The notes beneath the pieces were generated by a model that worked only from the letters and a program-made list of their open reading frames with translations, was not told the origin of the DNA and did not search any database. From Balamuthia mandrillaris (Eukaryota; Discosea; Longamoebia; Balamuthiidae), in assembly GCA_031835245.1 (NCBI GenBank), contig JAVKOQ010000595.1, forward strand, positions 1-25,139: a DNA stretch of 25,139 bases. Direction: 5' to 3'. Made by a program: the position numbers and the translations under genes. Shown in pieces: positions 1 to 10,901 of the stretch (positions within the stretch are counted from its first letter, which is position 1; each line of letters opens with the position of its first letter).

Positions 1-610
1 ATATGGGATCTTGAACGAGGGAAAACCATAACAACATTCAGAAATCATACCGGCCAAGTGTGGTGCTTGCAGTTTGATGAGCATAAGGCGGTCTCTGGTA
101 GCGACGACAAAAAACTAAATGTGTGGTGCCTACACTCAGGAAAGATTATCGCCACTCTCAATGGTCATTCGTGGGGAGTACGACTTTCTCTAGCTTTCTT
201 TCTTTTCTTTTCTTTTCTTTTTTTCACTCAAGCGTTTCTCTGCATCTTTGTTTAAACAATAGGTGGGTTGTCTTCAGTTTGATGATGAGAAGATTATATC
301 AGGAGCAGCCGACAAGACAATAAAAATATGGGACATGGCGACCATGCAGTGCAGAGACACAATAGAGGGCCACAAGAGCTCCGTGCGTTGCCTCCAATTC
401 GACAACCAGCGCATCATCTCTGGCTCATGGGACCACACCATCAAGATATGGGACCTACATACCCGCAAGTGCCTCAACACGTTACAAGGACATACCAACA
501 AGCTCATGTGTCTGCAGTGCGACAATGTGAAGATTGTATCTGGCGCACAGGACAAAACGCTACGAGTGTGGGATATACAAACGGGCGAATGCTTGGTACG
601 CTTTTCTTTT

Positions 611-645
<35 letters not shown>

Positions 646-798
646 ATTTCTTCTCTGTGCTTTCCTTCTTTTGGTTTTCTAAACAAAAGGCTCTCAAACA
701 AAGTCGGTGCTAAAGTCGCACACGGATCCGTTGTGTGATCTTTACTTTGACGATACGAAGCTTGTCAGTGGAAGCAGAGATAAGACTGTAAAGGGTTT

Positions 799-848
<50 letters not shown>

Positions 849-915
849 CTCTCCCTCTCCTTGTTATTGTCTAATAAACGTTAATGGTGTTGCTGCAGTG
901 TGGGACTTTTCTTGA
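1..915 (+). CDS. WD40-repeat protein, C-terminal exons (partial)
   Basis: The 5' part lies outside the window. Exons are <1-177, 263-595, 704-794 and 899-915. They join in frame (phases 0, 0, 1) and end VKVWDFS-stop. The translation is a run of WD40 blades of about 40 residues, each ending in GH then IW/VW-D (for example IWDMATMQC, IWDLHTRKC, VWDIQTGEC). Part of one blade and five further blades are visible, and the last strand WDFS closes the propeller. The blade signature CLQFD..KIISGS.D.TIKIWD resembles the F-box/WD (Cdc4/FBXW7) and TRAF7 groups, so a substrate-binding propeller, perhaps of a ubiquitin ligase, is possible. The N-terminal domain that would settle this is missing. Introns 2 and 3 are filled with (CT)n. 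The exon 3 acceptor was placed at 702-703 because using the AG at 688-689 meets a stop. The gene converges on the ankyrin gene downstream. Confidence 0.85.
615..860. repeat. Two (CT)n microsatellites in the WD40 introns
   Basis: CT dinucleotide runs occupy about 615-643 (intron 2) and 801-860 (intron 3). On the sense strand both are pure pyrimidine, and the second fills most of its intron up to about 40 bases before the acceptor. Confidence 0.9.
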
Positions 916-1027
916 GACCAAACCACGAAAGCCGTTCTTGTGTTTTGTGCAGCAAAAGAATGAAACAATAAACAGCAAAGAGTGAATGTATGTACAGAAA
1001 AAGGACGCCTTTCACAAAACTGCAGAA

Positions 1028-1066
1028 GGAAGAGTAAGGAGCAAAGAAGTTGCTCCTTACTCTTCC
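1028..1066. promoter_or_regulatory. Perfect 17-bp hairpin over the ankyrin stop codon
   Basis: Bases 1028-1044 are the exact reverse complement of 1050-1066, with a five-base loop AGAAG. The ankyrin stop codon (TAA on the minus strand, 1057-1059) lies inside the right arm. The hairpin sits in the 140-base spacer between two convergent genes. A role in 3'-end formation, mRNA stability or termination is inferred. Confidence 0.6.
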
Positions 1067-2115
1067 CCTTCAACCGAGGAGGAAGGAGGAGAAGAGGAAG
1101 AAGAACCAGAAGAGGAGAAGACATCAGAAGCATGCAACTCTTCTGCCGCCTGGTAATGCAACAACAACGTTTTGATATCCACAAGCTCCAGCTCCGCTGC
1201 AAGCGAGACCGGCGTGCCTCCGTCCTTGGCTCTCGTCCTTGTGGAAGCCCCATGCTCCAACAGGTGCCGCACCAGGTTTATGTTTCTGCTGAGCACAGCC
1301 GAGAAGAGAGGCGTAATCCCCAGCGGCCCCCCGTTCTTGTTGAGGGTGGCAGTGGCCCCGCGAGCCAGCAGGTATTCTACTGCATCCTCCTGACCGCACT
1401 GGCAGGCCAGATGAAGGACGACAGTGCCGTCCTTGGCCGCTACGTTGGGATCTACCTGGCACTCCTCCACTAGCCAGCAGAGCAGGTCAAACTGCTCTCC
1501 CTCCACCGCCGCAAAGAGCAAGGGATAGCCCTCCACCGTGTGTGGCCGTAGAAAAGGGTGCAGGGAGGAAGAGGATTGAAGAAGGTCACCCCTTTCTTGG
1601 CAGTGTGTGTTGTGTGCGTTGAGTAGCAGCCGCAAGATTTCTTGGTGGCCATGACTCGCAGCGATGTACATTGGAGACTTGCCTGAAAGATTAAAAGAAG
1701 TAGAGGAAGAGGAGGAAGAGGAAACTTTCTTGTGCATTTGGACCAGGGAACCAGCGTAGCGTGGTAGCAGTCTGCCCACTTGCTCGACGTCTCCTCCCGC
1801 GATGGCTTGCAGGAAAGTGGTCCACTCCCTAACAGCATCCATTGCACTCCTCCGCTCCTCCTTTTCTTTCTCCTTCTCCTCCAAGCCTTTCTTCTGCTGC
1901 TCCGCATCCACTTGCTCAATATTAGCAATTGCTGGAGATGTGTGTTTTGTGCACGTAGCGTAGTCGTCGCAGTCGGCACCACATTTGGTGGAGGCCCGGT
2001 GATGGTGGTTCTTCATGACCTTCTTGTAACCATGCGCGGCCACAGCAAGAGCGCCCATCACGCCAAACCCTCCCACCACAACCTTGGCCCAAGAAAAGCC
2101 CGCCGGGCTATCCAT
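1057..2115 (-). CDS. Ankyrin-repeat protein with N-terminal membrane segment
   Basis: Predicted as one exon of 352 residues. The start chosen is the ATG at 2113-2115 (MDSPAGFSW). The same frame stays open to 2325, but that extension is Arg/Phe-rich and probably 5' leader. Residues of about 8-28 (AKVVVGGFGVMGALAVAAHG) form a hydrophobic stretch followed by KK, suggesting a signal anchor or tail in an organelle or ER membrane. A charged region with EEKEKEKEERR follows, then a Ser run, then four or five ankyrin repeats: SPMYIAASHGHQEILRLLL, PLLFAAVEGEQFDLLCWLV, TVVLHLACQCGQEDAVEYLL, TPLFSAVLSRNINLVRHLLE and TPVSLAAELELVDIKTLLL. The tail is Ser/Pro-rich. The Ser run looks like a pyrimidine-rich mini-intron, but removing it breaks the ankyrin frame, so it is kept as coding. 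The partner and function are unknown. Confidence 0.75.
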   Translation of the reverse strand: MDSPAGFSWAKVVVGGFGVMGALAVAAHGYKKVMKNHHHRASTKCGADCDDYATCTKHTSPAIANIEQVDAEQQKKGLEEKEKEKEERRSAMDAVREWTTFLQAIAGGDVEQVGRLLPRYAGSLVQMHKKVSSSSSSSTSFNLSGKSPMYIAASHGHQEILRLLLNAHNTHCQERGDLLQSSSSLHPFLRPHTVEGYPLLFAAVEGEQFDLLCWLVEECQVDPNVAAKDGTVVLHLACQCGQEDAVEYLLARGATATLNKNGGPLGITPLFSAVLSRNINLVRHLLEHGASTRTRAKDGGTPVSLAAELELVDIKTLLLHYQAAEELHASDVFSSSGSSSSSPPSSSVEGEE

Positions 2116-2473
2116 CTCTCCCCCAATCCCAAAAAAAAAGTACCTCACTTGATTAAAAACAGAAGGTTCAAGGAGGTGAGGGTCTTTGTATTTGTGGTTA
2201 CATGCAAAAGAGCGCAAGCGCACACACCACCCCTCAAAGACCCGCACAGAGAGAAAGAGGCGAAGTGGTCTCCTCTCCTCTTTCCGTGGCGGGAAAGAAA
2301 CCCGCCAAAACGAGAGCAAATCCACTGAAGTTTATTTTTTGTTTGTGCATCCTTTTGGGAGGGGGAAAAGGGGGAGATGCCGTTCACGCTTGATTTGGGA
2401 GGAATTCCTGGACAAAAGTTGGACAAGGAAAGTCCGTGTTGCTTTCCGAATAGCTACAATATGATTCATGTCG
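2116..2473. other. Spacer upstream of the ankyrin gene
   Basis: About 360 bases between the ankyrin start and the end of the next minus-strand gene. It holds an A-run just upstream of the ankyrin ATG and GA-rich stretches. I see no RNA gene and no convincing exon. It presumably carries the ankyrin promoter and 5' UTR. Confidence 0.4.
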
Positions 2474-2715
2474 TCACAAAGCGACAAAATTATGACTCCT
2501 CAGGTAGTTGGGGTGAGGATGAGGATGAGGTAGTTGTGGGCGCTGCATTCTCTTCGGCTGCGCCACCACCCCTTGCTGTTGTGGCTTCAACACTCCTGCG
2601 AGAAGAACGACGCCGGGCTTGGTTGGCGGGACCCCCGCCATCGCTTTCCTCCGCCAGGGTTTGACGTTCTCGACGGTGCGTGGATTCCGAACGTGCTCGT
2701 GCTCTCGAACGCGTG

Positions 2716-2748
<33 letters not shown>

Positions 2749-3650
2749 GTCTGTCGGGACGCTCTGGTGGTGGTGGTTGTGGATAAGGAACGACGATAGC
2801 GGCTTCTGGTTCTGGTGGTTGCTGTTGTTGTGGTTGTTGCAGAAGAGGAAGGGAATAAAGAAAGAGAAGAAGAAGCGGAAGGAGATGTCGTAGGGACAGC
2901 CGCTGTAGTTCGGGTGGCATGGGAGCGGAGTTGTTGTTCGCGAAGGAGAGAAGGCGCCAATGGAAAGATAGGAACATCCGGAAAGAAAGGGCGAGAAGAG
3001 AGATAAACGGGAGCAGAGGAGGAAGAGTGGGACATGGACGTTGGTTGGCTGGTCACCAGGATTGGCCGGGGTCCTGAAGGTAGAGCTTCGCTTGCGGAAG
3101 AAGCAGGCGGCATCCTTCCTTGAGAATAGACTCCCGGAGGGACGGGAGACACAACTGCCTCAATCTTTTCTTCTTGTTCTTGTTGGGCAAGGTATTGTTC
3201 TTGTTGTTGGTAGGGAAGAGGAGGGTGACGAGGATGAGGGTGGTGAAGAGAGGACGGGGTGGAGGAAAGAGATAGTTGTGGGTCAGACAAAAGGCGCGAA
3301 AGGGAGGAGTGAAGCGGAGGCAAAGAAGACGAGGTGCTTTGCGAAGAAATGCCAAACCGTTCGTAAGTGGAAGATGTTGGAAGGGAAGCCCTTCGTGGCG
3401 GAGGAAGAGGTTGCGTAAGTGCTGGCGGAGGGACGTTGGAGGATGAGGAAGGCGAAGGATGATGAGGAAGAAGCGGAGAAGGAGTAGGAAGAGGAATAGA
3501 AGATGCGTTGCTGAAACCTCCTCTCCAGTCTGGAGAGGGGAGCGCCCTTTGTTGCTGCTCAGCCATCCTTTGGTTGGGATGAGCGGGGGGTGACGAAGAA
3601 AAAACCCGTGCTCTCTGTGGATCGTTCTCCTCCTCATCTTTTCCCCTCAT
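2474..3650 (-). CDS. Low-complexity Ser/Pro/Gln-rich protein, unknown function
   Basis: I do not recognise this gene. The start at 3650 gives MRGKDEEENDPQRARVF; a second ATG 28 codons on (MAEQQQRALPSPDW) is also possible. The protein is mostly disordered, rich in Ser, Pro, Gln and His, with no membrane segment. Two models fit its end. Unspliced, it runs to 2490 (386 residues) with a basic tail of RG and RS repeats. Spliced, a pyrimidine-rich intron at 2822-2897 (GTCCCT..ACAACAG, phase 0 on both sides) gives 366 residues ending at 2474, with a Pro-rich segment, an acidic (ED)5 run and a more ordinary-looking tail (RNPRTVENVKPWRRKAMAG). The GTCCTC microsatellite at about 2716-2748 keeps all frames open, which causes the ambiguity. 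A nuclear or RNA-associated role would suit an RG/RS tail but is speculation. Confidence 0.5.
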
Positions 3651-4205
3651 AGAAGGCTAAACTAACGGCACTCAGCACGCGTGCCTGCAAAGCGTGCCTG
3701 CGAGAGAGTTGTTAAGTCAAATATAATAAACTAAATTAAAAAAATATAGCGTACAAAGTGTAACTTTTAAAAAATATTTCAAAAAAAAAAAAAAAAACAT
3801 GAAGCTCGCCTCGCTTGCAGGAGCGCTGGTTCTGAACCTCATCCTACCACTTGGGACACACACACCACCCTTCCGGCGGCTCTGCGGAAATGTCACACAA
3901 ATGCATCTCAGCAATCCCAAAACTGCTCCCAGAAAAGTACACCATTTCAGAATTGATGGGATCGTAAAAGGAAAAAAGCATCTCATATTTCAACTTAACT
4001 ATACCATATTTAGAAATTTTGATCGGTTGCTTGGTGAAGGTCTTACTGGTTTCATAACATTGTTAGATGCCGGCGTCTCACATGTTTTGTTTTGGTAACT
4101 CCAGACGTAGGTGGGTTGCTGGCAGGATTGGAGAGAAGAAGGTTATGCTGTTTTTCATTCTTATGTGCAATAGAAATGGTGGAACACCACATTCGTTTTT
4201 GGGGT
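3651..4205. other. AT-rich spacer, no clear gene
   Basis: About 555 bases between two minus-strand genes, with an AT-rich block at 3720-3800 and a 17-base A-run near 3781. A 99-codon plus-strand frame at 3799-4098 begins with a hydrophobic stretch that could mimic a signal peptide. It has no splice or family support, so I do not call it. The spacer probably holds the upstream region of the 3650 gene and the 3' end of the RasGEF gene. Confidence 0.35.
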
Positions 4206-6815
4206 TCAAACTTTTTCAATTTTCAACCGAATGAGCCCTTTGCTTCCTCCGTTCCAGCGGTTGGTGGAGGAGTTTCCCATCCCCTCCGAGTCGCTGCAAG
4301 CTTCCCCACCCGCACGAACCGTTCCCACTAAAGACGTAAAGTTACGTCGGGTGACTTGTACGTAGCGTTCTTGGGGGATGTCGAGGCTCTCCAAACGCTT
4401 TCCCCTGCTGCTGCGTAAAGAATGATGCGGATTGTAGAGAACCCTGAAGACTGCAGCGTCGAGCTTCAGCTTCTCCTCCACCGCACGTGAAAGTGCAGCA
4501 AATGTGCAGTCTGCAGGAAGTACAATCGTCTTCTTCACAGTTTCGTACTCGCACTTGAAAAGAATCTGCTGTGAGGTGGCCGCTGTTCTCTCCGAGGAGT
4601 GAGACAGGAAAGTGGAGCCCTTGTGCTTCATCTCCCTCCATTTCTTCTTCATCTTCCTCTTCTTCCTCTTCAGTTTTTTCATCTTTTGACTATCTTCTTC
4701 CGAATGATCTGTGGACGCAGCAGCAACTGCTCGTATTCTCTTTTCCATGGCAGTGATTCCCAACTCGTCGTCCTCCAGGGAAGAAAACAATAACGAGGAG
4801 GACGCTGATGATGAACTGTTGCCTTCTTCCAGATGAAGACTTCGCTTTGTTTTCAGATTTTCTATCAACACCCCTTCACTATCCTCCTCTGTTGAATGAC
4901 TTCGACAAGTTCTTGTGGAGTTGTTTTGATGAAACAAGTCATGACACTTTTCTCTAAATGTTGCGAACCGGTTTCCTGTCTCATTTTTGTTGTCCGATGG
5001 CAACCCGCTATTATTGCTTGAAGTAGTTCTGCGTGATGCTCGCTTGCCCTTGCGTTTGCTTCTCTCCAAAGCATATTTGCTCCGACGCAAGGTGTTTCCT
5101 ATTGCAGCTGCGGAGTCTGAAGATGAGAAAGAGGCACGTCCTTCTTTGCCAGGCGAAGCGGGCGGGTCCGAAGGAGTGTGCTCAGGGTCAAGGAATGAAG
5201 AGGAATCATCGGGCTCGGTTTTGCTTGAAGCGGATAATGCTGAGCTGTCAGTGAACGAGACGTCAGTATTGCTGTCGCTTGGCTGCAGACGATAAGACAG
5301 GCGACAGAGCTCTTCGTCGTCGTCGATGTAATGAAGGTTCATAAAGTACTCTCGAATGTTTTCGGCGTCTTCGTTGGCCTGATGTTCATCGAAGAGCAAA
5401 GAAGGAATCACATTATCCTCCTCTCCTTCCATCACAAGCTTCTCCGCAGAAGACAAGGAAGTGATGGCACCGCTCATCAAGGAACGAAGCTTGGGAAGAT
5501 AGAGCGGGGATTGCACTTGCAATTCCTGGAAGGACCTAAGCATGCTTCCCAACATTTCAATTCGCTCTAAGTTGATGCTGCCTCCTTCATCGTCGTTATT
5601 GTTGCATGAATACTTTTCGTTGCCATCTAGAATGAAAGTTATGTCTCGCAAGAGCAGGGCAAAGTAAGGGAGCTTTGGGTTTTCGGTCTTCTCGAAAGTT
5701 TGTCTGTATTTTGCAAAGTTGCAATGCGGCTGGAGAAGAGCGTCCAACTGATGGAACCGGTTTCTGTCCTTGTCGGAAAGGCCCTTCCACGCCAACTTCT
5801 GCCGTTGAACGAAGCTGTTGTTCAAGCCGGAGACGATCTCGATGCAGGTGTTGAAGTTGTGGAGCTCGAGGCAGAGGCGAGCCACCTTGAGCAGTTTTTT
5901 GATGGTCTGTGTTTGTTCCTCAATGGAATCTCTCATCAGGATCTGTGTTGTCACCCAGAAACTAACCTATACCATGCAGCAGCACACGCAGTGGTATTAT
6001 CAGTACCCAACAGAGAAACACAAACGAGGGCCTCAGAGTAACTAACGAGCATGAAGGAAGAAACGAACCGCGTTGAACTGGCGAATAAAAGCGGAGATGT
6101 TCGGGCTTGTTGTTTTGGCTTTCTGCCAGCCCTGAACCAAAAACTCCCTCACAGGTATCCGTACAAAGAGGGCCAGCTCGTATCGAGTGAGCTCCGCTGC
6201 AATGACCTTGGGCGAGAGCTCTCTGATGGTCAGCGGGTTCTGACGAGCTCGAGGAGAGACCGGGGCGGATGGGGTTGCTGGTGAGGAGGCAGCGGCTTTG
6301 CTTCGTAGTTGTTTGGCTGTCTTTAGGAGCAGCAACTTGAACTCATTGACGAGCGGGCATGAGCAGTAGGTCTCTATACACTTGGCCACTTCGGCCCATT
6401 GCAGGGTCGTAAGGTCGGAAGGGAAGTGTTCCACCCATAACCGCATAAACCGGATCATCCTTGAAAATAGTTAAACGAAACAGTTAAGCATCAAGAAAAG
6501 AAAAAAAAAACGAGAAGGGCAGGAGGGCAAAGGAGTACCGAGCGGAAACGATCCCAAAAGAAGAGTCGCCTTTCAACGCCGCGTCCGCGAAGCTTTTGAG
6601 GCGTAACGCAGGATAGTTAGTAGGGAAAAAAAATGGTTTACCCAGTGGTGAGGAGCGAACCTTGTCTTCCAAAAGTCACAAAGGTATGTACATTTCGCCG
6701 TGTCTTCGACGTCGGGTAGCAGGTCCTTGTAGCACAACAAGAAACTCTCCACCAAAGCGGCAGGAACCTCCTCCTGCATCAACCGTAACGCAGTCTCATC
6801 AAACCTGGGTTTCAT
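4206..6815 (-). CDS. Ras guanine-nucleotide exchange factor (RasGEF_N + CDC25 domain)
   Basis: Four exons: 6661-6815, 6539-6592, 6069-6459 and 4206-5966. Phases agree throughout and the product is 786 residues. RasGEF_N covers residues 1 to about 105 (LVESFLLCYKDLLP, then FMRLWVEHFPSDL). The CDC25 catalytic domain runs from about 145 to 365: LSPKVIAAELTRYELALF, then FNAVSFWVTTQIL across the third intron, HNFNTCIEIVSGLNNS, and PYFALLLRDITFILDGN. It would load a Ras-family GTPase with GTP at the membrane. A Ser/Lys-rich linker follows, then a possible ubiquitin-fold domain at about 666-742 (FKCEYETVKKTIVLPADCTF), which could be RA- or PB1-like. The first donor (GTTCGC) is weak. The nearby GTAAAC fits less well because it breaks the phase into exon 2. 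The N-terminus is short, and an exon further upstream cannot be excluded. Confidence 0.88.
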
Positions 6816-7504
6816 TCTCCCTTTCGTTGTCGCAAACTTTTTTCTTTAAACTCAAACTATTCAAACAGCAACAACGCCTTTTCACGCTTTCTCAAGAAAA
6901 AGTTGCGAACAACGCCCCGATGGGAGCTAATGGTGTCGTCATGCTAGGCTTCCTCTTTCGCGTCTCTTCGTATGCCTTGTGGAGGAAACATCCATAGAAA
7001 GTTAAAAATAATGATCCTATAGGGTATCCTCGACGACCAATATAGGTGCACCTGGCCCACGCACAGCAACCCATTTCAAATTTTCTTCCTTTTTTTGTCC
7101 TTCAAGACAAATCCTCCTTCTCACTGCTGCACGTCTTTTCCTCCTGGTTACGCGTAACCTTTTGCTCACTTCACTCCGGCAAACCCCGAGTTTGAAGCTG
7201 GGGTCTCTCTCTTGTCCTTCTTCTTCTTCTTCTTCTTCTTGTTCTTCTTCTTCTTGTTCTTGTTCTTGTTCTTCTTCTTCTTGTTCTTCTTCTTCTTGTT
7301 CTTCTTCTTCTAGTTCTTCTTCTAGTTCTTCTTCTTCTTCTTCTTCTTCTTCTTCTTCTTCTTCTTCGTTCTTGTTATTTTTCTTCTTGTACTTCTTCTG
7401 ATAATCTACCTTTTTTTTTTTCCTTAAGCTCTCTCTTCTTCTCCTTCTTCAATTTGATGCTCGTTGAACAACGTCCAGGGACTGTGCAGTATAATATAAA
7501 GTGT
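6816..7504. other. Spacer upstream of RasGEF with TTC/TTCTTG microsatellite
   Basis: A 690-base spacer between two minus-strand genes. It should contain the RasGEF promoter and the 3' UTR of the coiled-coil gene. The only strong structure is the imperfect (TTC)n/(TTCTTG)n tract at about 7207-7395. Open frames across this tract (poly-Ser) are microsatellite artefacts. Confidence 0.5.
7207..7395. repeat. Composite (TTC)n/(TTCTTG)n microsatellite
   Basis: A nearly pure TTC array with periodic TTCTTG units, ending in about 15 uninterrupted TTC copies. Two similar composites, in GAA/GAACAA orientation on this strand, occur at 13829-13980 and 17632-17749. Confidence 0.9.
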
Positions 7505-9098
7505 TCATTGCGAAGAAGAAGCAGCAGAAAGGGCGGCTTCGGCTTTGGCAAGGCTCTTGGCTTGAGCTTGATAGGCAAGCCGCAACTCCTCCAACGCCGC
7601 TGTCTGTTCCTTCAACTCGGCTTTCGCCTTTGCCAAGCTCTCCTCCACCTCCTCCTTGGCCTTTAGCCTCTTGCTCAGCTCGTTGATCTCCTCCGTTTTG
7701 GCGGTGAGCTCCTCGTGAAAGCCCTTCACTTTTCTTTGGTAGAGACCCTCACTCAGCTCCTTCATGTCCCGCAGCCTGGTCTCGTACTCTTCTCTCAGCC
7801 CCTCCCATTTCCTCTCCTTCATCTCCAGTTTTACCGTCAGTTCTTCTATTCGCAAGTCCTTCTCCCTTCCCTCTGCCTCCAAGTCGCGTTGGCTTTCTCT
7901 CCACCGCGCGCTCTCTGCCTCCAATCGCTCCTTCTCCTTCTCCTCTCTCTCCCTCAGCGTTTCTTGCAGCGCTTGAAGACGCTCCTCCTTCTCTTTGGCC
8001 TCTTTCTCCCAGTGCTTACTGCGTTTGTCCTTCTCCTCTGCGGCGGTCAACAACTCTCCGTTCAACTGCTTCAACTGCTCCATCCGCTCGTTGAGACGTT
8101 TGCGTTCGGTCTCGAGCTCCGTGTTCTTGTCCCGCAGTTCTTGCAACGTTCTCTCTTGCTCTTGTGCGCGTTGCACGTCCTTTTCGCGAAGAAGTTCTTC
8201 GTAGTGCTCTCGCAGTTGATCCTCTTTGTCCTTTTCCTCTAGTTCCAATTTTTTCAGAGCATTTCGGAGGAGGATAATCTCCTTTTCTTTTTCTTTGAGC
8301 TCCCCTTTGCCTTCTTTTTCTTTCTCTTTGAGGAGGCGACGAGCCTCTCGTTCTTTGCTCTCATCCCATTGAGCGAGGCTCTCTTTCTCTCTCAGTTGGT
8401 TGATCGTGGTTTGCAGCTCCAGAGAGGCGCGTCTCAGCTCTTCGTTCTCCACGATGAGCTCGTTCCACATTTCGGAGAAAGTGGTTTGTCTTAGCTCCAC
8501 CATCTCTTCTTTGATGACCATGATGGCCTCTCGAAAGCGTTGAATATCATCCAAATCTCCTTCTTCCTCTTCTTCCTCTTCTTGAGTCACTTCCACGGTT
8601 TCTTTCACTACTTGTACGTGAACAGTTTTTTGTTGTTGAACGACCAGAGAGGCGGTTTTTGCTTCGACGACATCAAGACTGTTATTTAAGTCGTCAAAGT
8701 CGTCATCGTCAGCATCAGTATCAGTAGCATTTTTTCCTTTGTACACTTGAATTGCGCCGCTGCTAGCAAGAGGGGTAGAAGGAAGTTGCCTTCGTTGTTG
8801 ACGACGTTGCATCCCTTTTCGCATCCTTCTTTGCACAGCCTTTTCAAAATAAATAGATATTACAATCGGAGAACCAGAACGAACATAAGAAAGAAAGAAA
8901 ATAGTTTTACCGTTTCAAACAGTTGTTCTTGGAGTTGGTTGAGTCGTGCTTCCATATCGGAGGCTTTTTGTCTAAGGTACTGCTCTCTTCGGGAGGCGGT
9001 CCTCTTTAACCTTTCTTCGTCCAGTAGACTTTGCATTTCGCTATAACTTAAACTTGACCTTCGGTCGCCCTGTATTTGTCCCATTTCAGAAGATAAAG

Positions 9099-9142
<44 letters not shown>

Positions 9143-9860
9143 GAGGACAAACCTTTACAAGACCTCCGTTTAGCCCAAGTTGCGATCTGAGCATGTTGAG
9201 CTCTTGTGATAATTCTTCCCTCTCTCGTTCCATTTGCACCCGTTGCATCCATTCTTTCTTGTCCCGCTCGCTTTCGTTCTTTTCTATCCACCGTAGCTCT
9301 TCTAACATAGTTTTTCTCAGTGCATTTACTCCTTCGGTCAAGGTTATCTGTACATCAATGAGAAGAGTAACGAAAGTTGGTATGTAATGATTCTTGCAAA
9401 CCGAATAAAAGAAGCGAATAACCTACTTTCATATGTGGTATTTGTTCCTTAACAAACGCGTCCAATTGAGCAAGTTGGATTTGCAGATCTGACGATTTTT
9501 GCTGAACGAAAAAGAGATAATACGCAATGAGTGCACGATGAAAGAGTGGAGGGATAAGTGACCCACCTCTTGCAATTCAGCGCCGAGAGAAGTAGCAGCA
9601 ACGCTATAGGCTGCTGCCCATTGCTTTCCCGCATCACGACCTTGCTTTAACGCATTGTAAAACTGGTTCCTCCACTTGGAATGCTTGCGCGATGCCTAAA
9701 AGGGTGACGTAAAAGGAACCCAAAAAAAATCACACGAGGGTGAGAAAAAAAGAGGTAAGATAATATGGTGCTAGAAACCTCAGTGATTGCTGCAAGATTG
9801 CTTTCGGACATTCTAGCTCCTTTAAGTTCAACAGTGGTAAGGCTTCCAGATGTTCTAAGC

Positions 9861-9896
<36 letters not shown>

Positions 9897-10868
9897 AAAG
9901 TAAGAAAAAACCAAGTCAGTCAGTTACGTAACTTTGGGAGCTTACCTTCAAGAAAGCGTCAGCATGTTCCGCTGAGATGTGCGTGTTGGAAAGATTTAGT
10001 GTCACTAGTGTGCAGTTCTTCTCTAAAGCAGCAACAAACTCTGGCACTTTGCTGCCCTTGATCGGATTGTTGCCAAGATTCAACTGTCCAACGGGAAAAG
10101 AAAAGAAAAGAAAAGAAAAGAAAAGAAAAGAAAAGAAAAGAAAAGAAAAGAAAAGAAAAGAAAAGAAAAGAAAAGAAAAGAAAAGAAAAGAAAAGAAAAG
10201 AAAAGAAAAGTAAAGTAAAGTAAAGTAAAGTAAAGTAAAGTAAAGTAAAGAAAAGAAAAGAAAAGTAAAGTAAAGAAAAGTAAAGTAAAGAAAAGAAAAG
10301 AAAAGAAAAGAAAAGAAAAGAAAAGAAAAGAAAAGAAAAGAAAAGAAAAGAAAAGAAAAGAAAAGAAAAGAAAAGAAAAGAAAAAGATAGGCTTATGATG
10401 AGCGCCAATGAGAAAGAACAAGAAGAAGACGACTACATAACTGATACGAAAACAAAAATATATAGTTCAAGAACGAGGACCAACGACAAGACGTAGGATG
10501 AAAGAATGGGAAGAAAGCACAGACCTCTTCTAAGGTTGATGTCTGCAGAAGAGCAGGTGCAAGATCGACGAGAGCAAGGTCTGTAATGTCATTGTCTCGC
10601 AAGTTAAGGGTAATGAGGGCAGGAGCACGACCAACCCCTTCGGCCAAGAGCTTCACTCCTTTTTGTTGTAGGTAGGGATTTATTATCATTAGACCCAAAC
10701 TTTAGAAGGAAAGAAAACGAAAGAGAAACGAAAAGAAAAGAAACCTTGATCGCCAAGCTTGTTCTCAGAAAGATCGAGTTGAGTGAGAGTCCTGGAGGAG
10801 CGCAGCAAAGCCGCTAACGCCTGCAAGCAACACAGCAAATAGACAGGTTAGATGGAGAAAGGGTTGGT

Positions 10869-10901
<33 letters not shown>

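Noticed and set aside
864-1473. Antisense frames across the ankyrin gene
   Set aside because: They are shadows of the ankyrin coding frame with no independent evidence.
1680-1730. Pyrimidine-rich 43-base mini-intron in the ankyrin gene
   Set aside because: Removing it shifts the frame out of the ankyrin repeats, while reading through keeps it.
3522-3541. Short palindrome CCTCTCCAGTCTGGAGAGG and the word GAAACCTCCTCTCCA shared with 18386-18402
   Set aside because: Both lie in coding sequence (WRGGF in two unrelated proteins) and are short enough to be coincidence.
3799-4098. 99-codon plus-strand frame starting MKLASLAGALVLNL, resembling a signal peptide
   Set aside because: It follows a 17-base A-run, has no known domain, no splice support and ordinary random composition after residue 25. 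Kept as spacer.
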